Position numbers and translations under genes: made by a program
Shown: positions 56,984-64,000 of the stretch, one piece after another
Numbering within the stretch: position 1 is the stretch's first letter
How the letters are laid out: every line of letters begins with the position of its first letter
Notes under the pieces: model-generated
What the model saw: only the letters and a program-made list of their open reading frames with translations
What the model was told of the DNA's origin: nothing
Databases searched by the model: none
Assembly (NCBI RefSeq): GCF_004366595.1
Contig: NZ_SORE01000003.1
Location: 62,001-126,000, forward strand
DNA from: Paraburkholderia rhizosphaerae
GTDB lineage: Bacteria; Pseudomonadota; Gammaproteobacteria; Burkholderiales; Burkholderiaceae
DNA length: 64,000 nucleotides
Direction of reading: 5' to 3'

Positions 56984-58765
56984 TCAGTCGTCTTCCTCTT
57001 CGTCCTGATTGATGTCCTTCGGCGGCGTTCCGTATTTCTTCACCAGTTCGGCTTTGAAGCCCGCGAGCGCCGTTTGCTCGTCGCAAAGGGCATACAGATA
57101 CGCCAATTGGGACGGCCAATCGTTCAACTCCTCCGCGAAAAGCTTCAGGCGTTCGACAGTATCGAACGCGCCGTGCATGTCGCCGTCCAGCGCCTGGAGC
57201 ACCGCGTAACGGCGCAATACCGTTTCGCCCGGCAGCAACGCGATGGCCTGCTTATGCATCTCGAGCTTGTACGGCAGATGCTGGCTGTTGATTGGCAGTA
57301 GCGTCGCCATTCCATACTCACCCCAGGCACCGAACAGGAACGACGGATTCGCCTCGTATTCCTCACCGGGACGCGAGCCGTAGTACAGCACTTCCGCGCG
57401 GTTGTAGTCGCGCAGCACCGGATACAACGCCGCAAGCCCGAAGAACACGATGACCGAATACGCGCTCAGCGATACGCCGGCCGGTACCCAGCGCAGAGGC
57501 TTCGTGTCGAGCAGTCCGAAGATGAACATCGCAGGCAACAAAAAGAACATGTACTGCTGCGGATACTCGACGAGCGCGTGCATCACCAGCACGCCGATCA
57601 GCGCAAGCCCGAACACCCGCGCGGCGGTATGCGGCACGCGTACGACGCGGGCAAACCACATCAGCAAGCCGAGCAGCACGATACCCAGACCGATCACACC
57701 GGTCTTCGCGAGCAGGTCGATAAAAATATCGTGCGCGTTGTTTGCGATCTCGACATGGCCCAACTGCCTGACCAGATCGAACTGATAACGCGGGAACTCG
57801 CCCCAGCCGACGCCCAGCAACGGATGTGCGTGGAACATCGTCATGCCGTATTTCCACAGCGCGAGCCGCGGCGCGATTTGGCCGGCCTCGCGGAAGCGAT
57901 CGGCGGCCGACACCGCCAGTTCAAGGTGGTAGCGGACATTAGCCCAGCGCACCACGACGTTGACCAGCACAAACAGCAGCGCGAGCGCGAACGGCACCAG
58001 CCATTCACGATCACCGCGGCGACGATGCGGGTCGCGCCGCTTCTCGGCGAACGCCATCCACCAGCCCGCGACGACGATCACGCCCGTTTGCAGCCACGGG
58101 CCGCGCGACACGGTAAGCGCAAGACCCACCGACAAAATGGCTGACAGCAGTGCCCAGACGATCACATTCAGCCGCCGTGTCTGCACGAGGAACATCGCGC
58201 CCGCGACCCCGAACGCGATGACGGTTGCGAGGTGATTCGCCTGCGCCATGTTCCCGAACGGCCGGCGGTCGACCATGATGTTGTACGCGACGACCAGTGG
58301 CGCGACCTTCGTTTCGAGGTGAAACAGCTGGATCACCTGGCTGAACACCGCAAACAGCGCGCCGATGATCATCGCACCGGCTCCGACGCGCAGCACCGTC
58401 TCCGTCATCTGCGCGCGGTTGAAACCGTAGCCGGTATAGACCGCCATCAGCGCGGCAAGCAGGAAGCCGGCACCCAGCCAGTTCATCGACGGCTGCGCGA
58501 GCGGCAACACGAAGGTTTGCGCGATCAGCAAGATACCGAACGCAAGCGGCACGAGTGCGACCACCGGCGCGCCGAACGCGATGCGCGGCTGCGACGTCCA
58601 AACCATCAGCGCGACCGCGGCTGCGGTCAGCACATATAGCGCGAGCGCGGTGAACTCCGAGTAGAACGTCGGGATCGGATAGGTATGGTTGACGACCGCA
58701 TACGGAAGAATCAACGCGCAGACCAGCAGAAAAAGCGATAGATAACGTGCAAAAGTCGTGGGCAT
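56984..58765 (-). CDS. pglL: PglL-type protein O-oligosaccharyltransferase (Wzy_C family)
   Basis: A 593 aa inner-membrane glycosyltransferase with about 12 helices. It has the Wzy_C periplasmic loop (WKYGMTMFHAHPLLGVGWGEFPRYQFD, then IANNAHDIFIDLLAKTGVIG), where a conserved His in NNAHD fits the catalytic region of PglL enzymes, and a C-terminal soluble domain ending in an acidic tail. It lies just downstream of a pilin gene, the usual setting for pilin O-glycosylation enzymes. I start at ATG 58763-58765; a TTG two codons upstream is possible. The alternative is O-antigen ligase WaaL; the pilin neighbour and C-terminal domain favour PglL. Confidence 0.82.
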   Translation of the reverse strand: MPTTFARYLSLFLLVCALILPYAVVNHTYPIPTFYSEFTALALYVLTAAAVALMVWTSQPRIAFGAPVVALVPLAFGILLIAQTFVLPLAQPSMNWLGAGFLLAALMAVYTGYGFNRAQMTETVLRVGAGAMIIGALFAVFSQVIQLFHLETKVAPLVVAYNIMVDRRPFGNMAQANHLATVIAFGVAGAMFLVQTRRLNVIVWALLSAILSVGLALTVSRGPWLQTGVIVVAGWWMAFAEKRRDPHRRRGDREWLVPFALALLFVLVNVVVRWANVRYHLELAVSAADRFREAGQIAPRLALWKYGMTMFHAHPLLGVGWGEFPRYQFDLVRQLGHVEIANNAHDIFIDLLAKTGVIGLGIVLLGLLMWFARVVRVPHTAARVFGLALIGVLVMHALVEYPQQYMFFLLPAMFIFGLLDTKPLRWVPAGVSLSAYSVIVFFGLAALYPVLRDYNRAEVLYYGSRPGEEYEANPSFLFGAWGEYGMATLLPINSQHLPYKLEMHKQAIALLPGETVLRRYAVLQALDGDMHGAFDTVERLKLFAEELNDWPSQLAYLYALCDEQTALAGFKAELVKKYGTPPKDINQDEEEDD

Positions 58766-58885
58766 GAGCAATGGGAGACGTCGGCAACCGGCGCACTATA
58801 CAAAAGAATTATCCTGCTGTGCGCCGGCTGTGCCGAAATACGCCGATGGGTCAGATAACCGTGGCGCTATCGCAAGAACCGTGCG

Positions 58886-59512
58886 TCACGCGCGGCACTC
58901 CGGCGGCGCCATATTCGACGGCAATGTCGCGCTATCGGCGGGCAGCGGTCCCGCACCCGGCGCGGGCAACGACGATGCATTCTTACCGCCCGCGAAGCAT
59001 TCCCACGTGACGACACCGGGCTGCGACACACCTTTCGCGAGGCCGACACGCGCGGTAGGCGCGTCAGGGTTGTCCGGCACCGACGGCACCAGCACCAGCG
59101 TGTTCGTTTCCGCTGGCGCGACGCGCGTGGTGAACGCGACGGTGATCTGCCCGCTATCGTCATCGACATGGATCGACTTCACGTTGCGTGTACCCGGCGG
59201 CGACGCGTAGCCGCCGCCCAGCGCATTCCCGCTCGCCGCGTTTTCCGCGACCGTGAGCCGCGCGGACGCAGCAAGCGACAAACCTTCGCCGACCCGGCTA
59301 CGCGCCAGATAGTCCTGATATGCGGGGATCGCGTATGACGCGATCACGCCGACGATCGCGAGCACGATCATCAACTCGATCAGCGTAAAGCCATAGGCGG
59401 CGTAACAGACTCGCGCGAGCCCGAGCGGCCATTGCCAGCGACCGTCCGGCGGACTGAAACGGCGGCGCGAAAAAAATGAAGACAGTAAAAACACGGCGAC
59501 AGATGGGATCAT
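58886..59512 (-). CDS. pilA: Type IV pilin PilA with long leader
   Basis: A 208 aa pilin. The prepilin-peptidase site is G41/F42 followed by FTLIELMIVLAIVGVIASYA, the conserved N-methylated helix with Glu at +5. A disulfide loop near the C-terminus runs from WEC to PPECRA and encloses an Ala/Pro/Ser-rich segment. I start at ATG 59510-59512 because GAGGAG lies 8 bases upstream and no start codon occurs closer to the processing site. The leader is thus about 41 residues (usual type IVa leaders are 5-10) and contains its own hydrophobic stretch. The next gene is a PglL-type glycosyltransferase. Confidence 0.85.
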   Translation of the reverse strand: MIPSVAVFLLSSFFSRRRFSPPDGRWQWPLGLARVCYAAYGFTLIELMIVLAIVGVIASYAIPAYQDYLARSRVGEGLSLAASARLTVAENAASGNALGGGYASPPGTRNVKSIHVDDDSGQITVAFTTRVAPAETNTLVLVPSVPDNPDAPTARVGLAKGVSQPGVVTWECFAGGKNASSLPAPGAGPLPADSATLPSNMAPPECRA

Positions 59513-59532
59513 CAGCAAAACTCCTCGAACGA

Positions 59533-59563
59533 AACGCCTGTCCCGCACATCAGGACAGGCGTT
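59533..59563. terminator. 11-bp stem hairpin upstream of pilA
   Basis: AACGCCTGTCC and GGACAGGCGTT pair perfectly around a 9-base loop. On the minus strand it is followed by TCGTTCGAGGAG, the pilA ribosome-binding site region. It is both downstream of the TerC-family gene (a possible terminator) and in the pilA leader (possible control of translation). Confidence 0.55.
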
Positions 59564-59666
59564 GCGATCGTAGCGAGCTTCGCCGGGCTTACCCAGTCAG
59601 CCGAATGGCATATGTTCGCGGCGCGTAGAGTGCCGTAGAGTGGCGGCCGTGAACGTGAAGCGCACG

Positions 59667-60380
59667 CTAATGCGTGGAGTGACCCGCCAGTCGCGCATTG
59701 CGCCGCTTCAGCAGGTGGCCGGCGATCAGCACGAACAGCGCACAGGCGATGCTCATGCCGTACTCGGCTGCCGGCGTGTCGAGAATCGGCCAGCGGTCGC
59801 CGGCCGGGTCGTTGATGATCAGCCCACCTGCAATCCAGCCGAGCAGCGCCGCACCGAACGACACGACGATCGGAAAACGGTCCAGCAGCCGCAGCACCAG
59901 CTGGCTGCCCCAGACGATCAGCGGAATGCTGACCGCGAGGCCGAAGATAACGAGCGCGATACGGTGTTGCGGGTCCGCCTGCTCGGCGGCACCGGCAATC
60001 GCGATCACATTGTCGAGGCTCATCACTGCGTCCGCGATGATGATCGTCTTGATCGCGCTAATCAGCTTGTCGGCAGGCTTGATATTCGCGTGCACGTCCG
60101 GCGAAGGGGCGAGCAGACGCACGCCGATCCACAGCAAAAGCAGGCCGCCGGTGAATTTGAGCAGCGGCACGTCGAGCAGCGCGACCGCGAATACGATCAG
60201 CGCGACGCGCAGCACAATCGCGCCGAGCGTCCCCCAAACGATCCCGCGCGTTCGCTGATCATCCGGCAGATTGCGACACGCGAGCGCGATCACGACCGCG
60301 TTATCGCCACCCAGCAGGATGTCGATCACGATGATCTGAAAGACGGCGGCCCAATGCAGCGTCGCGAAGAATTCGATCAT
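59667..60380 (-). CDS. TerC/YjbE-family integral membrane protein
   Basis: A 237 aa protein with about seven membrane helices. TerC features include IDILLGGDNAVVIALACRNLP near 23-43 and the matching second half IIIADAVMSLDNVIAIAGAA, both with the acidic residues thought to bind metal. Relatives export manganese or add metals to secreted enzymes. I start at MIEFFATLHW; an upstream TTG in frame has no ribosome-binding site either. It lies between the sucCD terminators and pilA on the same strand. Confidence 0.85.
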   Translation of the reverse strand: MIEFFATLHWAAVFQIIVIDILLGGDNAVVIALACRNLPDDQRTRGIVWGTLGAIVLRVALIVFAVALLDVPLLKFTGGLLLLWIGVRLLAPSPDVHANIKPADKLISAIKTIIIADAVMSLDNVIAIAGAAEQADPQHRIALVIFGLAVSIPLIVWGSQLVLRLLDRFPIVVSFGAALLGWIAGGLIINDPAGDRWPILDTPAAEYGMSIACALFVLIAGHLLKRRNARLAGHSTH

Positions 60381-60412
60381 GAAAGCAGGATAAAAGGCTG
60401 GCGGAAAGACAG

Positions 60413-60447
60413 GCAAAAAAAAGCGAGAGAGGGTCGCTCTCTCGCTT
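60413..60447 (-). terminator. Rho-independent terminator (second after sucD)
   Basis: AAGCGAGAGAG and CTCTCTCGCTT pair over 11 bp around GGTCG. On the minus strand a run of eight T follows. It is the more distal terminator of sucCD and lies about 30 bp before the TerC-family start. Confidence 0.85.
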
Positions 60448-60466
60448 CATTTAACAGATTCGGCGT

Positions 60467-60487
60467 CTTACGAAAGAATTCCGTAAG
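60467..60487. repeat. Short inverted repeat between the two terminators
   Basis: CTTACG and CGTAAG are separated by nine bases, forming a weak third hairpin between the two strong ones at 60421-60447 and 60500-60533. Confidence 0.4.
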
Positions 60488-60492
60488 AGTAT

Positions 60493-60533
60493 CAAAAAAA
60501 TACGCCGGCGTACCTGAAAGTACGCCGGCGTAT
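60493..60533 (-). terminator. Rho-independent terminator (first after sucD) with self-palindromic arms
   Basis: A 14-bp perfect stem: ATACGCCGGCGTAC and GTACGCCGGCGTAT around CTGAAA. On the minus strand it is followed by TTTTTTGAT. Each arm contains the 12-bp palindrome TACGCCGGCGTA, so the same DNA could also be a tandem protein-binding site. It lies about 30 bp past the sucD stop. Confidence 0.85.
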
Positions 60534-60561
60534 GGGTATCGTTGACGCTGACTGAACGGCT

Positions 60562-61443
60562 TTACAGCACCGACTTCAGCAGACGCGCCATTTCCGACGG
60601 GTTCTTCGTGACCTTGATGCCGCAGCCATCCATGATCTCGAGCTTCGCTTCAGCGGTGTCCGCACCGCCGGAGATCAGCGCGCCGGCGTGGCCCATGCGC
60701 TTGCCCGGAGGCGCCGTCACACCCGCGATAAAGCCGACCACCGGCTTCTTCATGTTGTCCTTGATCCAGTGCGCGGCGTTCGCCTCGTCCGGACCGCCGA
60801 TCTCACCAATCATGATGACGGCGTCAGTATCCGGATCGTCGTTGAACATCTTCATCACGTCGATGTGCTTCAGACCGTTGATCGGGTCCCCGCCGATGCC
60901 GACTGCCGACGACTGGCCCAGACCGAGCGCGGTCAGCTGACCCACTGCTTCGTACGTCAGCGTGCCCGAACGCGACACGACGCCGATACGGCCCTTGCGG
61001 TGAATGTGGCCCGGCATGATGCCGATCTTCAGTTCGTCCGGCGTGATCGTGCCGGGGCAGTTCGGTCCGAGCAGCAGCGTCTTGCGGTTTTCGCGGCGCA
61101 TGCGGTCCTTGATTTCGATCATGTCGCGCACCGGAATGCCTTCGGTGATGCAGATCGCGAGATCGAGATCGGCTTCGACCGCTTCCCAGATCGCGGCCGC
61201 GGCACCTGCCGGCGGCACGTAGATGACCGACACGGTCGCGCCGGTTTCGGCCTTCGCTTCCTTGACGCTTGCGTAGATCGGAATGCCTTCGAAATCTTCG
61301 CCGGCTTTCTTCGGGTTCACACCCGCGACGAATGCTTCGCGGCCGTTTGCGTATTCACGGCATGCGCGCGTATGGAACTGACCGGTCTTGCCGGTGATGC
61401 CCTGCGTGATGACCTTCGTGTCTTTGTTGATCAGAATCGACAT
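60562..61443 (-). CDS. sucD: Succinyl-CoA synthetase alpha subunit
   Basis: A 293 aa subunit of the TCA-cycle enzyme that makes ATP or GTP from succinyl-CoA. CoA binding is in the N-terminal Rossmann domain ([22 protein letters not shown]). The phosphohistidine is in [17 protein letters not shown] near residue 248. It is followed by a terminator cluster and preceded at 121 bp by sucC. Confidence 0.96.
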   Translation of the reverse strand: MSILINKDTKVITQGITGKTGQFHTRACREYANGREAFVAGVNPKKAGEDFEGIPIYASVKEAKAETGATVSVIYVPPAGAAAAIWEAVEADLDLAICITEGIPVRDMIEIKDRMRRENRKTLLLGPNCPGTITPDELKIGIMPGHIHRKGRIGVVSRSGTLTYEAVGQLTALGLGQSSAVGIGGDPINGLKHIDVMKMFNDDPDTDAVIMIGEIGGPDEANAAHWIKDNMKKPVVGFIAGVTAPPGKRMGHAGALISGGADTAEAKLEIMDGCGIKVTKNPSEMARLLKSVL

Positions 61444-61564
61444 GTATTGACCTCTGTTCGTTTGGCTTCGCGTCGCCGGCGCCCGTCACGCGTGTTGCGA
61501 AGTTCCGCATGCGTGTCTGCCGCGCGCTCGCGCCGCCATTCGTATCCGGTGATTAGCGCTGGCC

Positions 61565-62737
61565 TTAAGCCTTCTTGCCCGACGCCGCCGCGACAACCTT
61601 CTGCGCAGCCTCTTCCATGCTGTCCGCCGAGATGATCGGCAGGCCCGATTCGGCAAGCATCTTCTTGCCGAGGTCTTCGTTCGTGCCCTTCATGCGGACC
61701 ACGAGCGGCACCTTCAGCGACACGGCCTTCGACGCCGCGATCACGCCTTCCGCGATCACGTCGCAGCGCATGATGCCGCCGAAGATGTTGACGAGAATCG
61801 CCGTCAGGTTCGGGTTCTTCAGCATGATCTTGAACGCTTCGGTGACCTTCTCGGTCGTCGCTCCTCCGCCGACGTCGAGGAAGTTCGCCGGCTCGCCGCC
61901 GAACAGCTTGATGGTGTCCATCGTCGCCATCGCGAGGCCTGCGCCGTTCACCAGACAGCCGATGTTGCCGTCGAGCGAGATATACGCGAGGTCGAACTTC
62001 GACGCTTCGACTTCAGCCGGATCTTCTTCGTCGATATCGCGGTACGCGACGATTTCCGGATGACGGAACAGCGCGTTCGAATCGAAGTTGAACTTCGCGT
62101 CGAGCGCGATCACCTTGCCGTCACCGGTCAGAATCAGCGGGTTGATTTCGGCAAGCGATGCGTCCGTTTCCCAGAACGCCTTGTAGAGACCCTGCAGAAT
62201 CGCGCGCGCTTGCGGCACCGAAGCGTCCGGCACGCCGATCTTCTTCGCGAGACCGTCGGCTTCGGCATCCTGCAGACCCTTCGACGGATCGACCGCGACC
62301 TTGTGGATCGCATCGGGGTGCTTCTCGGCGACTTCTTCGATGTCCATCCCGCCTTCGCTCGACGCCATCACGACGACCTTCTGCGATACGCGATCGATCA
62401 CCAGACCGACATACAGTTCCTTCTTGATGTCAGCGCCTTCTTCGATCAGCAGGCGATTCACCTTCTGGCCTTCCGGACCGGTCTGGTGCGTGACGAGCTG
62501 CATGCCGAGAATCTGATTCGAATACTCGCGCACCTGGTCGAGCGACTTCGCGACTTTCACGCCGCCGCCCTTGCCTCGGCCACCCGCGTGGATCTGAGCC
62601 TTCACGACCCACACCGGGCCGCCCAGCTCTTCAGCGGCCTTGACCGCGTCGTCCACCGAGAACACCGGTTTGCCGCGCGGTACCGCGACTCCGAATTTCC
62701 GCAGGATTTCCTTACCCTGGTACTCGTGAATCTTCAT
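61565..62737 (-). CDS. sucC: Succinyl-CoA synthetase beta subunit
   Basis: A 390 aa ATP-grasp subunit forming the nucleotide and succinate site. It starts [24 protein letters not shown] and has [18 protein letters not shown], then [23 protein letters not shown] and [16 protein letters not shown]. It lies 12 bp after the DUF2889 gene and 121 bp before sucD. Confidence 0.96.
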   Translation of the reverse strand: MKIHEYQGKEILRKFGVAVPRGKPVFSVDDAVKAAEELGGPVWVVKAQIHAGGRGKGGGVKVAKSLDQVREYSNQILGMQLVTHQTGPEGQKVNRLLIEEGADIKKELYVGLVIDRVSQKVVVMASSEGGMDIEEVAEKHPDAIHKVAVDPSKGLQDAEADGLAKKIGVPDASVPQARAILQGLYKAFWETDASLAEINPLILTGDGKVIALDAKFNFDSNALFRHPEIVAYRDIDEEDPAEVEASKFDLAYISLDGNIGCLVNGAGLAMATMDTIKLFGGEPANFLDVGGGATTEKVTEAFKIMLKNPNLTAILVNIFGGIMRCDVIAEGVIAASKAVSLKVPLVVRMKGTNEDLGKKMLAESGLPIISADSMEEAAQKVVAAASGKKA

Positions 62738-62749
62738 GCGTGATTCCCT

Positions 62750-63484
62750 TCAGTCTTGAGAGTTGGATAGAACTTCTTTTCCGGCTGTCTCCTCAGCGGC
62801 TGCGTGCGCAGCCGACGCGCTGGCGCGCGACACCTCGCGAGGTTGCAGCGAGCGCGGTGCGTGACCGTACCAGCGCGGATAGAACTGCCGTACCGCCTCG
62901 CCATCGAATCGCAGCGTATGGCAGCGACCCAGCTGGAATGGCGGTTTATCGTTTGTATTTTCGCGTGAACTTTCGTTCGAGTGCGTGCCGGCTCCTGCCC
63001 GCACGTCCGCTGCGGCGTGATTGCCGATCTCGCCGGGGCTTCCCTGCGCCGTGTTCCACACTTCGCCGGCAAAGGCTTGTATCGCGGCGCTCGGCAGCAC
63101 CGCGCAAAGCTCGGTGAGATGCGTGCAGCCGACGGTGCCGCCAAGCAAACGCGTGGCGTGACGGCGGAAGTTATCGAGGAGGTTGAGCCCGATAAGGGCA
63201 CGATAAGCGGAATTGGACGCTTCGCAAAGGCCCGGATACGGAACCCAGGCCGACGACGCTTCGGCGTCGACGACATTGAGCTTGCGATCGATGGTGATGC
63301 GAAGCCAGAGTTCATGGATCGGCAGGCCATTGGGCCGGACACCCGACGCGAGCGCGGTATCGCGCGGCTTGACGTCGGTGACGCACGCCTCGATATCCCA
63401 CAGCCCGTCCGCACGCTCATAGGCATCCGCTCGGATTGCGCGGCTATGGCGCAATTGACGGGGCTCAGGCGGGGAAAGCGGCAT
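62750..63484 (-). CDS. DUF2889 domain protein
   Basis: A 244 aa protein. The N-terminal ~140 residues are the DUF2889 domain: RHSRAIRADAYERADGLWDIEACVTDVKPRD, LPIHELWLRITIDRKLNVVDAEA and the Cys/His-containing LLGGTVGCTHLTELC. The C-terminal part is polar and low-complexity. I start at MPLSPPEPR (63484); an ATG at 63529 is possible, but TATGCTAAAAT there looks like a -10 box. It sits between recX and sucC, as in many Burkholderia relatives. The function is unknown. Confidence 0.75.
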   Translation of the reverse strand: MPLSPPEPRQLRHSRAIRADAYERADGLWDIEACVTDVKPRDTALASGVRPNGLPIHELWLRITIDRKLNVVDAEASSAWVPYPGLCEASNSAYRALIGLNLLDNFRRHATRLLGGTVGCTHLTELCAVLPSAAIQAFAGEVWNTAQGSPGEIGNHAAADVRAGAGTHSNESSRENTNDKPPFQLGRCHTLRFDGEAVRQFYPRWYGHAPRSLQPREVSRASASAAHAAAEETAGKEVLSNSQD

Positions 63485-63632
63485 GCGAAAGGAAGGAGGC
63501 CGGATTGGAAAACCGTTGGATTTTAGCATACCGGGTATCTACGTCCCGGCTTGGTCCGTGCGAACCGGATAGCGTTGGCGTTGGGATTTCGGGCGCGGCA
63601 GCGGTGCGGTACGGTGAAGAATTCGGCGCGAC

Positions 63633-64000
63633 CTAATCGGCGCCTTCGTCGGCTGCCCAGTCTTCGTCGATGCCCTTGAGGATTCGGGAGACCACTGGTT
63701 GCGAAAATCCTCGCGCAACGAGAAAGCGTGCCTGCTTTGCGCGTTCCGCGGGTGTTTCGGGAAGTTGACCGTATTTCTTGCGCCATACGGCTTGCGCACG
63801 CGCGAGTTCCGTTTCGCGCAATTGCGCGGCGGTTTCTTCGATCAGCGAGGACCCGACGCCTTGCCGCTTCAGTTCGCCGACGATGCGGTTCGCGCCGAGC
63901 CGCGATGCGCGCCGGTGGACGAGGCTTTCGGTGAAGCGTGAATCGGACAGCCAGCCTTCCTGCTCGAGCGTGTCGAGCAGCGAGTCGAGCGAATTGCCTT
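63633..64000 (-). CDS. recX: Regulatory protein RecX (partial, 5' end outside window)
   Basis: C-terminal 122 codons of RecX, which inhibits RecA filament formation. The visible repeats include LLDTLEQEGWLSDSRFTESLVHRRA, RLGANRIVGELKRQGV and AKQARFLVARGFSQPVVSRIL, the three-helix RecX repeats. The gene runs off the right edge; recA would be expected beyond it. The stop is 148 bp before the DUF2889 start. Confidence 0.9.
   Translation of the reverse strand, partial: GNSLDSLLDTLEQEGWLSDSRFTESLVHRRASRLGANRIVGELKRQGVGSSLIEETAAQLRETELARAQAVWRKKYGQLPETPAERAKQARFLVARGFSQPVVSRILKGIDEDWAADEGAD

Noticed and set aside
1..64000. Search for phage, transposase, integrase, toxin-antitoxin or defence genes
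   Set aside because: None is recognisable. All recognised genes are metabolic, transport, envelope or regulatory and sit in orders normal for Burkholderia relatives.
1..64000. tRNA or rRNA genes
   Set aside because: No cloverleaf-like sequences with CCA ends or rRNA signatures were noticed by eye in the intergenic gaps. A tRNAscan run would settle it.

Overview
The window is GC-rich chromosomal DNA from a member of Burkholderia sensu lato. Paraburkholderia, Burkholderia or Caballeronia would all fit, and the oxalate and polyol genes make Paraburkholderia a reasonable guess. This rests on codon use and on gene orders that I know from that group: recX / DUF2889 gene / sucC-sucD, pgk / pyk / fba / purC / purE / purK / sua5-type gene, and ilvE / small zinc-finger gene / waaF. 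No phage, insertion sequence, CRISPR array, tRNA or rRNA is visible. Coding density is high and most genes sit in short operons.

Layout. 1-5.0 kb is an oxalate catabolism cluster: formyl-CoA transferase (cut by the window edge), oxalyl-CoA decarboxylase, a GntR/FCD regulator and an OxlT-type antiporter. 5.3-11.4 kb is a sorbitol/mannitol-type polyol ABC operon with a sorbitol dehydrogenase and a HAD phosphatase. 11.7-15.1 kb is a zur-znuA-znuC-znuB zinc uptake operon behind a good Zur-box candidate. 15.2-17.2 kb holds the glutathione-dependent formaldehyde pathway (S-formylglutathione hydrolase and class III alcohol dehydrogenase), divergent from an enoyl-CoA hydratase. A decayed acyl-CoA thioesterase follows, then xylulokinase and an NCS2 purine permease.

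22.1-29.2 kb encodes a tripartite RND efflux pump with a divergent TetR repressor. 29.3-31.3 kb holds three small genes: CoxG-like, DUF427, and a secreted carboxypeptidase-regulatory-like protein. 31.4-39.0 kb is envelope-related: an HtrA/MucD protease, a two-component system, a DacB-type penicillin-binding protein and a GDSL-type lipoprotein. 39.1-47.8 kb is central metabolism: tRNA t6A synthesis, purine synthesis and lower glycolysis. 48.1-56.2 kb holds an AzlCD exporter, ilvE, a zinc-finger protein, waaF, an alpha/beta hydrolase and a BepA-like periplasmic metalloprotease.

56.5-64.0 kb holds moaC, a PglL-type O-oligosaccharyltransferase beside a type IV pilin, a TerC-family protein, sucCD, a DUF2889 protein and the 3' part of recX.

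I did not find a clearly new multi-gene system. The points most worth a second look are: the pilin with an unusually long leader and a low-complexity C-terminal loop next to PglL; the zinc operon whose His-rich segment is on ZnuC rather than ZnuA; operator-like palindromes in the oxalate and formaldehyde regions; a thioesterase pseudogene with an internal deletion and a frameshift; and a run of three hairpins after sucD.
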